64,000 bases of DNA from a virus, in the IMG/VR virus record IMGVR_UViG_3300028384_000673, positions 1 to 64,000 of that record; one strand, written 5' to 3'. How positions within the stretch are numbered: the stretch's first letter is position 1; each line of letters begins with the position of its first letter. The notes beneath the pieces were generated by a model that saw nothing but the letters and a program-made list of their open reading frames with translations, was not told where the DNA came from and ran no database searches. The translations under genes were made by a program, and so were the position numbers. Below are positions 31,841 to 42,129 of this stretch, piece after piece.

Positions 31841-32060
31841 ACCATTCTTTACTGAACCTGACAAGACTTACGCTCAGCAGCGTAAGGGACGTATGCAGGA
31901 TGCTATCGATGATTACCTCCAAGATGACAAAGTATCAGCACGAGAAGCATATGAAGAGATGATCTCCTGCATTAACGATGTAATTAAGTATCATGAGGAA
32001 GGAGCTACTCGTGCTCGAAATCTTCGTTCTTTAATCTTTGGTGAACGTCCCGTGTTATAA
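31827..32060 (+). CDS. Small helical hypothetical protein
   Basis: 77 residues from ATG 31827, 14 bases before the previous stop; an upstream TTG is less likely. All-helical and charged (KTYAQQRKGRMQDAIDDYLQDDKVSAREAYEEMISCINDVIKYHEEGATRARNLRSLI in pattern). Its stop overlaps the TATAAATA of the next unit. Resembles small conserved T4-like cyanophage proteins; function unknown. Confidence 0.65.
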   Translation: MSQTKPFFTEPDKTYAQQRKGRMQDAIDDYLQDDKVSAREAYEEMISCINDVIKYHEEGATRARNLRSLIFGERPVL

Positions 32061-32063
32061 ATA
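32056..32063 (+). promoter_or_regulatory. T4-type late promoter TATAAATA
   Basis: Exact consensus across the preceding stop codon, 28 bases before the GTG of the first large fibre-region gene. Confidence 0.7.
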
Positions 32064-32091
32064 ACAGGGAACAACAGCACCCTTGTGAATA

Positions 32092-33426
32092 GTGGGAACC
32101 AAAAGAATATCACAACTTGAAACGGTTGCTGACGCACTGGTAACGGGCGAGGCAGTATTGCCTATCGTTATCTCTGACCCGTTGATCCCGAATAGAAAAG
32201 CAAAGGTTAACCAACTTTTTCGTTCGGTATCAGCAGGTAGTGCAGCAGCGCCAGGACTAGCTTTCAATTTGGACCGTGACACTGGACTATATCAGAGTGC
32301 GGTTGATGAAATTGGATTGACGTTTGGTACTGCCTCACTGTATAATACAAGGCAAGCAAACAATGATGGTTCTGCCACTCTTGAAATTCGTGCTATTGAC
32401 ACTGCGTCCGCTAATGCTAACGTAGAGATTACTCCTCAGGGTAGTGGTTACTTCACTGTTGATGGTACTACAATCTTTACTGATAACACCTTCTTCTTCC
32501 AGGATGATCAAAACTCTGGAAAGAGGGTGTTCTTTAATGTAGGTACTATCTCTACTTCTGGTGGTACGAAGCGTTTTGACTTCCCTAATTTGGGTGTAAA
32601 CACTTCCACCACGTTCCTTGCAACGGATACCAACCAGACGATTACTAATAAAACTATCATTATCAAAGATAGTGATTTTAGTATTACTGGTTCTACTAAC
32701 GCTGCAAAGATTGCAAAGTTTGAGTGTGACGCATGGGATGCTCCTGGTCTCCATACTTATAGATTGCCTGACTTTGGCGCTGGTCAAACTCAGTCTACAA
32801 TTCTGGACGACATCAGCGAACAGAATGTGTATAATAAGAACATGGTTAACCCCACGTTCTCTAATACACCCTCTACCGATGAGAATAATCCCACTCGTTT
32901 TGTTATCTTCGATTCATCTGAACTGACTCAGGACAGAACTGTTACCTTCCCTGACTTGAATGTCAAGATTGTTGGTGAAGCAGCAACTCAGGTCCTGACT
33001 AACAAGACCATTGAAGGTCTGATTCTGGGTGATACTACTGACAGCAGTAAGAAGATTACTTTTGAACTTAGTAATCTCAATACTAATACTAATCTTAACT
33101 ATACTTTCCCAGGTGGTAGTGTTACTGCCCCTCTAAATAATGGTACGAGCACAAATGTGCTGGTGACAGAGCGAGCAACTCAAACAGTTGCTTATAAAAC
33201 TCTTGAATATGTAAGCATCAACAACCCTGATAATGTCAACGGTATTATCAACATCGATGCGACGAACATTACTGAGTCAGTGAACATTCAGTTCCCTGAT
33301 GGTGATGCAACCCTTCTCTCTACTAACAACATCGACGCGGTGGGTGTTAGCTTTGGTGGTCCGATTGCGGCACCAACTCTCGGAGGTAGACTCCGACTCC
33401 AATCGTATTTCCAGGCAGGATGGTAA
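32092..33426 (+). CDS. Virion structural protein (fibre-region 1)
   Basis: 444 residues with a GTG start; no ATG fits. N-terminus RISQLETVADALVTGEAVLPIVISD..RKAKVNQLFRSV and DRDTGLYQSAVDEIGLTFGTA resemble N-terminal attachment modules of cyanophage tail-associated proteins. The rest is repetitive beta: strand units separated by TNKTI motifs (ITNKTIIIKDSDFSIT, LTNKTIEGLILGDTTDSS). Such repeats usually form trimeric fibre shafts. Exact T4 counterpart not identified. Driven by the late promoter just upstream. Confidence 0.7.
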   Translation: MGTKRISQLETVADALVTGEAVLPIVISDPLIPNRKAKVNQLFRSVSAGSAAAPGLAFNLDRDTGLYQSAVDEIGLTFGTASLYNTRQANNDGSATLEIRAIDTASANANVEITPQGSGYFTVDGTTIFTDNTFFFQDDQNSGKRVFFNVGTISTSGGTKRFDFPNLGVNTSTTFLATDTNQTITNKTIIIKDSDFSITGSTNAAKIAKFECDAWDAPGLHTYRLPDFGAGQTQSTILDDISEQNVYNKNMVNPTFSNTPSTDENNPTRFVIFDSSELTQDRTVTFPDLNVKIVGEAATQVLTNKTIEGLILGDTTDSSKKITFELSNLNTNTNLNYTFPGGSVTAPLNNGTSTNVLVTERATQTVAYKTLEYVSINNPDNVNGIINIDATNITESVNIQFPDGDATLLSTNNIDAVGVSFGGPIAAPTLGGRLRLQSYFQAGW

Positions 33427-33433
33427 TTAACAA

Positions 33434-35644
33434 ATGACAGCAGGAAGACTCGCCGCTGCAAAACCAGGGGCAACAACCAACACTTCTCTTTATCGATGCA
33501 ATATCGATAACACTGCATCGGCAGTGCTAACCGCTACGAACCAGGGTGGTAGTGCTACAACTTATCGTGCTGCCGTAAGAAATTACGATCAGATTCTCAC
33601 CATGAATGGTGATGAACCTAGTACTCTTGAATTTACCAAGGGAAATCCGATCTCAAACTATAAGTTAAAGATCGCTCCTGGTATTTCCTTTGCAGATTCT
33701 ACCCCTGGTGCTGATATTACATCAACCTCAGGTGCAACTGCTAAACTTCTTGATGTATTCAAGGACACCGCTAATATCACTCGTTATGTTCAAGTTGATA
33801 AAGTTCTCAGTACTGAAACTAACGTAGATAACCTTATTGGTTTGTTTGAAATTGGTGAAACTGTTACTGGTGGTACTTCTAGTTTCACTGGCACTGTTCG
33901 TTCTTTCGATAACACTACTGGTACTCTGAATATGAGTATCGCTGATGTTAGCAACTCCGCCACTTCCATCAAGGTTTCTAGAAACACTGGTCTGGCGATT
34001 GCAACTAAATTGTTTATTTCGGATGATCCTACTGCAACTGGCACCGAAATTATTCAGATCGATCCTTCTGGTATTGACACGGCAACTAACACTCTGACTG
34101 TTACTCGTGGTGTTCATGGCACTACTGCATCTGCTATTCCTGCTGGTGCATATGCTAAGTCTTTTATTGAGTCTGCTACCAGTTCTACTATCAACGAAGG
34201 TGCAACCTTTGCTGCTGCTGACCTCACGCTGACTCTGACTGATGCTACTGGTTTCCTTGAAGGATCTTATGTTCTGATTGGTAACGAGATTGCTGGTATC
34301 AATGCTGTTGCTGGTAACGACATCACCATTGATCGTGGTCGTTATGGTACTTCTGCTGTTGACCACTCTGATGGTACTACTGTCACTCAACTGACTGATT
34401 CTGGTGACTATTATCTGAACTTCTTTACTGAGTTGGAAACCATCACTGGTGGTACTTCTAATGCTCAGATCAGCATGAACTTCACCCAGGGTGCTGATCC
34501 TGTTCCTAACCAGGATCGTTTCATTATTAGCACCTCTTCCAGTGGTCCTTTTGAGTTTCCTCTTGCAGGTGCAACTATTGCTGGTCTTGATAACGAAAGA
34601 ACTTATATCTATGATCAGTCCCATGTTTCAAACACTGGACATACTCTGCGTCTTTCGGAAGAAGAAGATGGCACCCAGGGTTTGACTGGTGTTGAATATA
34701 CAACTGGTGTTACCAAGACTGGTACTGCTGGAAGTAATGGTTTGATTCAGATTGACATCACTGATAGCACTCCTCTGAGTCTTAACATTTATGCAGAACC
34801 TGCTGTTGCCAACACCGCTGACGGTAATGCTGGTTTTGGTCATGCACTAGAAACCTCACTGGATCCTGAATACCAAGAAATCTTTATCTATAAGTTGGGT
34901 GGTGAAGGATTTGCTGCTGCTGATACTTTTGATCTTGCTGGTGTAACTTACACCGTACAAACTAATGGTGTTACTGCTGGTTCTTACGGTTATGTTCATG
35001 ACTGGGATGCAACACGCAATGTGTTGAAGGTTTCTCTTGATGTTGGATCTCCTGCTTTCGCAGTTGGTGATACTTTCTATGACACTCCGACCCGTGCTAA
35101 CGAGAATCGTTACATGGCAGAAGTTGTAACTGGTAAGATTCTTGCCATTGATACTGTTGGCGCTGCTGATGCATCTCGTAGTGCTGGAACCTACGATGTA
35201 TCTCCTACTGGCGGTAGTGGATCTGGTGCTAAGGTACAGATTGTTGTTGATGGTTCTGGTGATGCTACTGTTACTTTGGTTAATGGTGGTAAGGACTATG
35301 CTGATGGTGAGACTCTGACAGCAACTGATGCTGTTCTTGGTGGTGGTGGTGGTGCAAACCTTACCTTCGCTGTTGATGGTATTGGTACTGGTGATAAAGC
35401 AGGCGCAACTGCTACAACTTATGCTAATGCAGAGGACTTTATCCACTATGATACTGCCCTTGCTGCTAACACCCTAGATAGAACAACGGGTATTGTTGTT
35501 GGTCCTGGTCAGAATGTTCTGGTTTACAGCGGTAGTGCTGATGTTTCATATTCCGTGAGTGGGTTTGAATCTGCATCAGATGATTACACCATTATTCTGA
35601 ACACCAAGTCATCTGATGATGGCGGCGGCGGTGTTACCCCATAA
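33434..35644 (+). CDS. Virion structural protein (fibre-region 2)
   Basis: 736 residues, rich in Thr, Ser, Gly, Asp and Asn. N-terminal AGRLAAAKPGATTNTSLYRCNI is a compact module common in cyanophage particle proteins. Repeat-like strands follow (VTGGTSSFTGTVRSFDNTTGTL, TRGVHGTTASAIPAGAYAKSF, DRGRYGTSAVDHSDGTTVTQL), with a Gly-rich end (DDGGGGVTP). No enzyme motif. Probably a long tail-fibre or capsid-decoration protein. Confidence 0.65.
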   Translation: MTAGRLAAAKPGATTNTSLYRCNIDNTASAVLTATNQGGSATTYRAAVRNYDQILTMNGDEPSTLEFTKGNPISNYKLKIAPGISFADSTPGADITSTSGATAKLLDVFKDTANITRYVQVDKVLSTETNVDNLIGLFEIGETVTGGTSSFTGTVRSFDNTTGTLNMSIADVSNSATSIKVSRNTGLAIATKLFISDDPTATGTEIIQIDPSGIDTATNTLTVTRGVHGTTASAIPAGAYAKSFIESATSSTINEGATFAAADLTLTLTDATGFLEGSYVLIGNEIAGINAVAGNDITIDRGRYGTSAVDHSDGTTVTQLTDSGDYYLNFFTELETITGGTSNAQISMNFTQGADPVPNQDRFIISTSSSGPFEFPLAGATIAGLDNERTYIYDQSHVSNTGHTLRLSEEEDGTQGLTGVEYTTGVTKTGTAGSNGLIQIDITDSTPLSLNIYAEPAVANTADGNAGFGHALETSLDPEYQEIFIYKLGGEGFAAADTFDLAGVTYTVQTNGVTAGSYGYVHDWDATRNVLKVSLDVGSPAFAVGDTFYDTPTRANENRYMAEVVTGKILAIDTVGAADASRSAGTYDVSPTGGSGSGAKVQIVVDGSGDATVTLVNGGKDYADGETLTATDAVLGGGGGANLTFAVDGIGTGDKAGATATTYANAEDFIHYDTALAANTLDRTTGIVVGPGQNVLVYSGSADVSYSVSGFESASDDYTIILNTKSSDDGGGGVTP

Positions 35645-35674
35645 TAAATACAGGTATAAGAGGCAACCAAGTAA

Positions 35675-38600
35675 ATGGCACTTACTCGTCTTAAAAATAT
35701 CATCACGTCGAGAACGGGACGTATTATCTACGTTAACCCTGACGACTTTGATGCATCGGACGCATATGACAATAGAGGTAACTCGGCACTGCGTCCGTTC
35801 AAGACGTTGCAACGTGCTTTCCTTGAAGTAGCAAGGTTCTCCTATCGAGTGGGTCTGTCGAATGACGAATTCGACGCCTTCTCGATTTACTTGTATCCGT
35901 CTGAATATGTTCTGGATAATCGTCCTGGTGTAACAGACTACAATGATGTGCAACCATTTGATGCTAATACTAACTTTGATCTAACTAGTAGTAGCAATGT
36001 TCTTTATAAATTTAATTCAACTCGTGGTGGCATTATTGTCCCTCGTGGTGCTTCTGTTGTTGGTTCGGACCTACGTCGAACCAAGTTCATTCCAAAATAC
36101 GTCCCTTATCCCACAGTACAGGGTTCGCTCGGTATTACTGCTGCTAACGAACCTGGTCCTACTGCTATGTTTAGGTTGACTGGTGGTTGCTATTTTTGGC
36201 AGGCATCTTTCTTCGACGGCGATACCAACGGTGTATATTATCGTGGTGACGATAATGCTACTATTGCACCTAACTTCTCTCACCATAAGATTACTTGTTT
36301 TGAGTATGCTAACCCCGAAGATCTAAATCTGTACTACCAGAAGATCTCGAAAGCATATGCTACGATTCCTGATTCCTCTGGTGTTATTGCACAGGACCAG
36401 TTGCAGGCACGAGTCGAAGAAAATAGAATTGTGGGTCCGATTTCGGACGAATTTGCTGTATCGCAGATTATTAGAAATGGACAAACTGCAACAGCATTTA
36501 CGGTCGATGAACTTGGTAACCCGAAGAATCATGGATTCTCCGTGGGTGTCGCTGTTAATATTTCTGGCGTTACTGGTCCTACTGAGCAGGATCAATTACT
36601 CTATAATGGATCATTCCTGGTAACATCTGCACAGGGTAACCAGTTTACTTATCAGATGAGTTCTGAACCATCGGGTAATGCAATCGGTTCTAACATCCTG
36701 GTGAAGGTTGAAATTGACACGGTTGACTCTGCGTCACCATATGTGTTTAACATGTCCCTACGTTCTGTGTGGGGTATCAATGGTATGCACGCCGATGGTT
36801 CCCAGGCAACTGGTTTCAAATCAATGGTGGTTGCACAGTTCACGGGTATCTCTCTACAAAAAGATGACCGTGCATTTGTGATCTATAACCAATCAACTGG
36901 ACAATATGAACCTCAGGCAGCAGGTTCAGGTGCCCACATTAACGGTCTTGCTGAATACCGTAGGGGGTGGAGACATGCTCACATTAAAGCATCTAATGAT
37001 TCGTTCATTCAGGTGGTGTCCGTGTTCGCTGTGGGATTCGGTGATCACTTCTTCTCTGATAGTGGTGGTGACCTCTCAATTACGAACTCTAACTCAAACT
37101 TTGGTAACACCTCACTGAGATCCAAAGGATTCAAATCAGCATCTTTTACTAAGGATAAGGCGGGTCAAATCACTCACGTTATTCCTCCTAAGTCTCTGTC
37201 AGATGTAGAAGAAATCTCTATCAACTGGGTGACTATTGATATTACTGCAACTAAGGCAGAAGCAGATCAGGCAAGACTGTATCTGTATGGATATACTGCC
37301 GAAGCAGGTAGACCGCCTAGTAAGATTCAGGGTTACACTATTGGCGCAAGACGTGATGATGTCAATACTCCTGATAAGATCTATGTTGCACTTGTTGCGT
37401 CTGGTGCATCTGAACCCACTACACACTACGCAAACATCTCACCTTCTGGTCCCGATGTTACTGGAACCAGAGCAGGTGCTGATGAAAGCCCACTGAAATG
37501 GGATAGTAATCGTGGTCAGTGGTATTTGCAAGTTGATAGTGGTAACAACACTATCTACACTACACTGCAAGCGAACTCCCTGTATAATAACCTGGGATTC
37601 ACACCCACTACGTTCATCAGACGTGTGCCCGATGCTCGTGACCTGAATGATAGAACTTATCGTTTCAGATATGTACTGGACAAGGATGCTTTCCCTGTTC
37701 CTCGTCCTCCCATTACTGGTTTCGTTCTGCAACCCAGATCATCCGAAACTAACTCACCTTCATATTCAAAGACTTACTATGTGTATGATGTAGAGACTTA
37801 TCAGACATTTGAACGTGGTGTTACTGATGGTGTTTATTATCTGACAGTTTTGTCTGCATCAGTATCACCTGCTGCACAGAACTTCAATGACTTTGAGTTC
37901 TCTCAGCAGACTGTTGACATCTATCCTGCATTTGACAGAGATAACCCTGTTGCTGACCCTGCTGCTGCCGTATCTGTGGCAGACAATGAAACTCTGGGTC
38001 TGGTTAGAACTACTGATGGTGCATCACCCACTCCTAATGAAGACACTCAGTTGTCTATTACTAAGGAGACTGCACAGTTCTTCCTTCAAGAGAATGAGAA
38101 CAACTTAGGTTATACAACTACCACCAATACTTTGACTGGTATTGTTGTTACTGCACGTCTTGGTGATGAGGAAGAGCGTAAGATTCCTTTGCAACTTAAC
38201 CCTGATAGTTCTGTTGCTCCTCTGGCAATCGAACTGAGAAGATATTCTATTCTTCGTGCATCTGGTCACACGTTTGAGTATCTTGGTTTCGGTCCTGGTA
38301 ACTATTCAACTGCGTTCCCATCTACTCAGGTGGAAGTGCTCAAACCTGAACAGGTTAGACTGTCTCAGTCACTCAAAGAAGCAGCAGGTGTTGCATACTA
38401 CTCTGGTGTGAACTCTGATGGTGAACTGTTCGTTGGTAACCAGGTGATTAACCCTGTTACGGGTCAGATCACTAACGAAGATATTGCACAGTTGAATGTG
38501 TTGGGTGAAGAAGGTACAACGATTGAGACATTCTCTGAACTGGTGTTGACTGATAAACTGACTGTTATCGGTGGTGCATCTAACCAGTTGGAATCAGTCT

Positions 38601-39256
38601 TTTCTGGTCCTGTGACTATGCAGAAGAAACTGACATCACAGGATGAGATTCAATCTTTGAAGTTTACCTACTCGAACGATGATGGTACTGTTCTAAGACA
38701 GACTTTCCTTGCCGAAGAGACTGATGGTGGTCTTCCTGATCTTGAAGTTGGTCTTGCATTTAATAGTGGTGACATCTGCTATAACATTGATTGGACACCT
38801 GGTCAATCTTTGGGATGGGTTTATGATTCTGGAACCTGGTATAAGTTTGGTCTGAGTGATACCACTCCGATCACATCTCAACGTTATAGTGGTGTTACTA
38901 ACTACGGTATTGGTATGGCACCTGATGCCTCCAACCGTTTGAAGATCAGTGGCAATACATACTTCAATGGTGATATTGATGTCACTGGTAAGTATGGTTG
39001 TGCTGATAAATATAGATTAGCGACGGGTATTGCCAATAGTAACAATGGTGTTACCTATAATGGCAATGGTTCTCAGGTAACCTTCGCAATCTCCGCTGGT
39101 CACACTGCTTATTCTGTTCTGGTATTCTTGAATGGTGTCTGTCAAGTACCTGGTATTGATTACACCGTGACTGGTAATGCTGTTGATTTTAGTATTTCGG
39201 GTGCAACTATTCCCGCAACTGGTGATGTGATTCAAATTCGTGAACTCGTTATCTAA
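35675..39256 (+). CDS. Large virion structural protein (fibre-region 3)
   Basis: 1193 residues, the second largest complete gene here. The N-terminus MALTRLKNIITSRTGRII then YVNPDDFDASDAYDNRGNSALRPFKTLQRAFLEVARFS resembles a pectate-lyase/beta-helix entry (NSALRPFKTLQRA). GGIIVPRGASVVGSDLRRTKFIP also fits a beta-helix. The remainder is beta-rich with a C-terminal FNGDIDVTGKYGCADKYRLATGI and a carbohydrate-like end domain. No catalytic residues could be assigned. AATAAATA at 35643-35650 is a possible late promoter. Probably a tail-fibre or tailspike-like protein. Confidence 0.65.
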   Translation: MALTRLKNIITSRTGRIIYVNPDDFDASDAYDNRGNSALRPFKTLQRAFLEVARFSYRVGLSNDEFDAFSIYLYPSEYVLDNRPGVTDYNDVQPFDANTNFDLTSSSNVLYKFNSTRGGIIVPRGASVVGSDLRRTKFIPKYVPYPTVQGSLGITAANEPGPTAMFRLTGGCYFWQASFFDGDTNGVYYRGDDNATIAPNFSHHKITCFEYANPEDLNLYYQKISKAYATIPDSSGVIAQDQLQARVEENRIVGPISDEFAVSQIIRNGQTATAFTVDELGNPKNHGFSVGVAVNISGVTGPTEQDQLLYNGSFLVTSAQGNQFTYQMSSEPSGNAIGSNILVKVEIDTVDSASPYVFNMSLRSVWGINGMHADGSQATGFKSMVVAQFTGISLQKDDRAFVIYNQSTGQYEPQAAGSGAHINGLAEYRRGWRHAHIKASNDSFIQVVSVFAVGFGDHFFSDSGGDLSITNSNSNFGNTSLRSKGFKSASFTKDKAGQITHVIPPKSLSDVEEISINWVTIDITATKAEADQARLYLYGYTAEAGRPPSKIQGYTIGARRDDVNTPDKIYVALVASGASEPTTHYANISPSGPDVTGTRAGADESPLKWDSNRGQWYLQVDSGNNTIYTTLQANSLYNNLGFTPTTFIRRVPDARDLNDRTYRFRYVLDKDAFPVPRPPITGFVLQPRSSETNSPSYSKTYYVYDVETYQTFERGVTDGVYYLTVLSASVSPAAQNFNDFEFSQQTVDIYPAFDRDNPVADPAAAVSVADNETLGLVRTTDGASPTPNEDTQLSITKETAQFFLQENENNLGYTTTTNTLTGIVVTARLGDEEERKIPLQLNPDSSVAPLAIELRRYSILRASGHTFEYLGFGPGNYSTAFPSTQVEVLKPEQVRLSQSLKEAAGVAYYSGVNSDGELFVGNQVINPVTGQITNEDIAQLNVLGEEGTTIETFSELVLTDKLTVIGGASNQLESVFSGPVTMQKKLTSQDEIQSLKFTYSNDDGTVLRQTFLAEETDGGLPDLEVGLAFNSGDICYNIDWTPGQSLGWVYDSGTWYKFGLSDTTPITSQRYSGVTNYGIGMAPDASNRLKISGNTYFNGDIDVTGKYGCADKYRLATGIANSNNGVTYNGNGSQVTFAISAGHTAYSVLVFLNGVCQVPGIDYTVTGNAVDFSISGATIPATGDVIQIRELVI

Positions 39257-39275
39257 CGTTTAGCAAGAGAATCAA

Positions 39276-40139
39276 ATGTCCACAAAAATCATAGGCAATC
39301 AGATTAGTGATGCGACTCGTGCGATCGTCACTGCCCTGAGTGTCACTGAACAAATTAATGTTCCTCCACTAAACCAAACCGAAATCGATGCCTTAGGCAC
39401 TGTTGCTCTTGGTACTCTTGTATATAACGAGACCGAGAAAATGTTTCAGGGTTATCTCCCTGACGTAAATGGTCCTGGTAATCCTGGTTGGGATGATGTT
39501 GGTGGTGGTGGACCTTCTGTGGGCGAAGATTCCATCATCCGAACTAATGGTACTACTATTAGTGAGAACCTTACGGTTGGTCCTAGTGCCAATAATGGTG
39601 TAGAGTTTACTAACGGTTTCTCTGCTGCTCCGATTACTATTGCCAATGGTTATACAGTTACCATTGAGAACGGTTCAGCATGGACACTGATTGGTGCTGA
39701 CGAAGATCTGTCAGCATATAGATATTTTAACTATGCAGCAGTTAATAACCATCTGCGTATGGTTGCTGGTTCATCTTTTGAGTTTGGACAAGTTAAAGAG
39801 AGAATGGTCTCTTTCTCTATGTCAAGCACAATTACTTTGGATCATAGTCAAGCGAATATCTTTGAAACTCAGAACCCCACTAGTTATAATGGTAACTTCT
39901 CTCTGAGATTTACTAATGTTCCTAATGAAGGTGGTTTTGTGTTCACTTCCCAAGTGATTATTAGACAGTCAACCATTACTTCTGGTGGATTGACTGATGT
40001 TAGAATTAATGGTCAGGTTGCTATATTGAACGGTGGATTTGCTCCTGGCAATGGTTATGATGTACTTAATATGTTCTTCTATCTTGATGGTGCATCTTGG
40101 AAGGTATTCCTGAAACAGTCCCAATACGACGATAACTGA
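39276..40139 (+). CDS. Virion structural/fibre protein (fibre-region 4)
   Basis: 287 residues. N-terminal KIIGNQISDATRAIVTALSVTEQINVPPLNQTEIDALG followed by LGTLVYNETEKMFQGYLPDVNGPGNPGWDDVGGG looks like a fibre attachment module with a parameter-like beta unit. The C-terminal part (YRYFNYAAVNNHLRMVAGSSFEFG, IDLRF-like strands) is a beta sandwich. Not recognised beyond that. Confidence 0.65.
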   Translation: MSTKIIGNQISDATRAIVTALSVTEQINVPPLNQTEIDALGTVALGTLVYNETEKMFQGYLPDVNGPGNPGWDDVGGGGPSVGEDSIIRTNGTTISENLTVGPSANNGVEFTNGFSAAPITIANGYTVTIENGSAWTLIGADEDLSAYRYFNYAAVNNHLRMVAGSSFEFGQVKERMVSFSMSSTITLDHSQANIFETQNPTSYNGNFSLRFTNVPNEGGFVFTSQVIIRQSTITSGGLTDVRINGQVAILNGGFAPGNGYDVLNMFFYLDGASWKVFLKQSQYDDN

Positions 40140-40141
40140 TT

Positions 40142-41389
40142 ATGGCGATTGGAATGAACAAACTCCTCCAAGGTGGAGGTGAAGGATCATCATATGCTCG
40201 CAAGACTGTTGTTCTTGACGAAGGAAATGATTGTCGTCCTACAATCGGTCTTTGGAATAGAAGTGAATATTCCAGCATGTTTGGGCGTCCAGATATTCAG
40301 GACGGTGGATATTGGCATGGTTGGGGTGGATCTGCAAGGTCATATGACCTGAATATGAGTGATCTACCACCACACAATTATATCAACTATTCTTGTTTTT
40401 ATCATCATGTTGATTCATGGGATAATGAATTTCAATATGTAAACGTTGATGGTCAACGTATTGGGCAGTGGCGTAAGCAGTGGAATGAGAATAGATTCCG
40501 TGAGATGGTTTGTGATCATAATCAATCAGAAACATCTCCTGTTCTGTTAGCACGATTTGGTATTGATTATAGTTATGAACCATGGAATGGTTCTAACGAT
40601 TCTACTAATGGATATATCAAGTTCTCTACTGGATGGATTCCTCACACAGCATCTAGTGTAAGTATTGTCAACTACACTGGTTTGGACCAGGGTAGAAGTG
40701 ACGAAGCATATTATATTTCTCATGCCAAAGTGATGGTGGCAGATTCTACCGAACTGAACTTTGGTAATGGTCAATCTTCTTCATCTCCACTAGAATCTGG
40801 TAAGTTTGGTGTAGCATATGGTCATTGTCAGACCAGTGGACTGTACTGGATTCAGTCTCATAGTATGCCCAACCCGTTGCAGATGTATGTTGATGTAACG
40901 GAAGATGGTGGTGGATATGACTTCTATCCGATCAATGGTGGTGGTCGTAGTGTGAATTACAATGGTCAGTATCACTCTGGTGTTGACTTTGGTCTCGATA
41001 TGTTCTATGGTCGCTCCAAGTTTGCATGGCGTGCTGCTGCAAACTATGCTACAATCGTCAATGGAGGTAACTGGCCCAACTTCTTTGTTGGGTGTGGTGC
41101 TGTATTCAAAACTGGTGGTGGAGGTAACTATACCTCTCGTATTATGAGATCATCGGATTACGGTGGTAACAATGTTGGTAGTTGGCGTGTACCTGATGGT
41201 GGTAAGTGGTGGTTGAGAGATAACAACCACTCTGAACCTAATGGAGACTATGCTGCTGACGGTTATCTCAACATGTATGGTGGATCTAGAAACAACTTGA
41301 AGAACCTCAGCAACATCGGATTCAATGACGGTGGTGCATACAGTATCGGAAGTTACTACTTGTTATCAACTAATCAACACAATAGATGA
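40142..41389 (+). CDS. Tail-fibre/adhesin with fibrinogen-like C-terminal domain
   Basis: 415 residues. The first part (YWHGWGGSARSYDLNMSDLP, YSCFYHHVDSWDNEFQYVNVDGQRI, RSDEAYYISHAKVMVA) looks like a beta-sandwich lectin-type fold. The C-terminal half reads SGLYWIQ..NPLQMYVDVTEDGGGYDFYPI and, near the end, PNGDYAADGYLNMYG and FNDGGAYSIGSYYLL, the layout of the fibrinogen-like YCDxxxxGGGW family, but the usual Cys are replaced (YVD for YCD). Such domains bind glycans or acetyl groups in animals and bacteria. Probably a receptor-binding protein. Overlaps an oxygenase gene by ATGA. Confidence 0.65.
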   Translation: MAIGMNKLLQGGGEGSSYARKTVVLDEGNDCRPTIGLWNRSEYSSMFGRPDIQDGGYWHGWGGSARSYDLNMSDLPPHNYINYSCFYHHVDSWDNEFQYVNVDGQRIGQWRKQWNENRFREMVCDHNQSETSPVLLARFGIDYSYEPWNGSNDSTNGYIKFSTGWIPHTASSVSIVNYTGLDQGRSDEAYYISHAKVMVADSTELNFGNGQSSSSPLESGKFGVAYGHCQTSGLYWIQSHSMPNPLQMYVDVTEDGGGYDFYPINGGGRSVNYNGQYHSGVDFGLDMFYGRSKFAWRAAANYATIVNGGNWPNFFVGCGAVFKTGGGGNYTSRIMRSSDYGGNNVGSWRVPDGGKWWLRDNNHSEPNGDYAADGYLNMYGGSRNNLKNLSNIGFNDGGAYSIGSYYLLSTNQHNR

Positions 41390-42129
41390 AACGTGAACTT
41401 GAAGAATACTTCCCACAAGTCTTCGGGAAGTATTATTATGATGGAGATCAACAAGTTATCAAAGATGTCTGTGATCGGATCTTAGAAGAGATTCAACCAG
41501 GACATGATGAGTGGAATAATAATGTTGCAGAAGAGAACTTACATCACTTCTTTAACATTTCCAACAGTAGTCTGTTAGACTTTGATGACAGATTAGGAGA
41601 CTTTGGTAAGTTTCTTGTAGAAGCAGCAGAAGACTTCTTCACTGATGTGATGGAGTATGATCTTAATGGTTCTAGAATGTTGGTTACTGACTGCTGGATG
41701 AACTATTGTTCTAAGGAACATTGCTGGCAGATCAAACACAATCACAACAACTGTATCATTGTTGGTACATACTTTGTTGATTTTGATGAGAAACTGCACT
41801 CTCCGTTGGACTTCTATCGTCCCGCTAAGAGAGAACATGCACCATCTATTGCACAGTTGAGGCAACCACGTCTAGCAAACGAAGGTAATAAATATACAAA
41901 GGAAGTACACCAAACTCATCCACAAGAAGGATGCTTATTCATATGGTCAGCAGAGACCGTACATGGGTATGAAGGTGTATATAATCTCTGGAAAGGTCGC
42001 CGTACCATTAGTATGAACTTCATTCCTGAGATCCTTGATAATGGTAAGTATGCGTTCAAGGTTGTTCCGCTTCAACATATCGATGCTGAGCAACTAAATA
42101 AAAGAAAAGAGTTAGATCAGCAACAATGA
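41386..42129 (+). CDS. 2OG-Fe(II) oxygenase-like protein embedded among adhesin genes
   Basis: 247 residues. CWMNYCSKEHCWQIKHNHNNCIIVGTYFVDFDEK gives the first ligand region (HNHNN), GCLFIWSAETVHGYEG the distal His, and RRTISMNFIPE the Arg plus C-terminal strand for 2-oxoglutarate. This is the PF13759-like pattern, although the usual HxHP is HNHN. It overlaps the adhesin genes on both sides by four bases, so it is co-translated with them; modification of an adhesin is a plausible job but unproven. Confidence 0.65.
   Translation: MKRELEEYFPQVFGKYYYDGDQQVIKDVCDRILEEIQPGHDEWNNNVAEENLHHFFNISNSSLLDFDDRLGDFGKFLVEAAEDFFTDVMEYDLNGSRMLVTDCWMNYCSKEHCWQIKHNHNNCIIVGTYFVDFDEKLHSPLDFYRPAKREHAPSIAQLRQPRLANEGNKYTKEVHQTHPQEGCLFIWSAETVHGYEGVYNLWKGRRTISMNFIPEILDNGKYAFKVVPLQHIDAEQLNKRKELDQQQ

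Noticed and set aside
33728-34624. Minus-strand open frame opposite the fibre-region 2 gene
   Set aside because: Ser/Thr/Asn-rich antisense of a repetitive structural gene; no ribosome-binding site or family resemblance.
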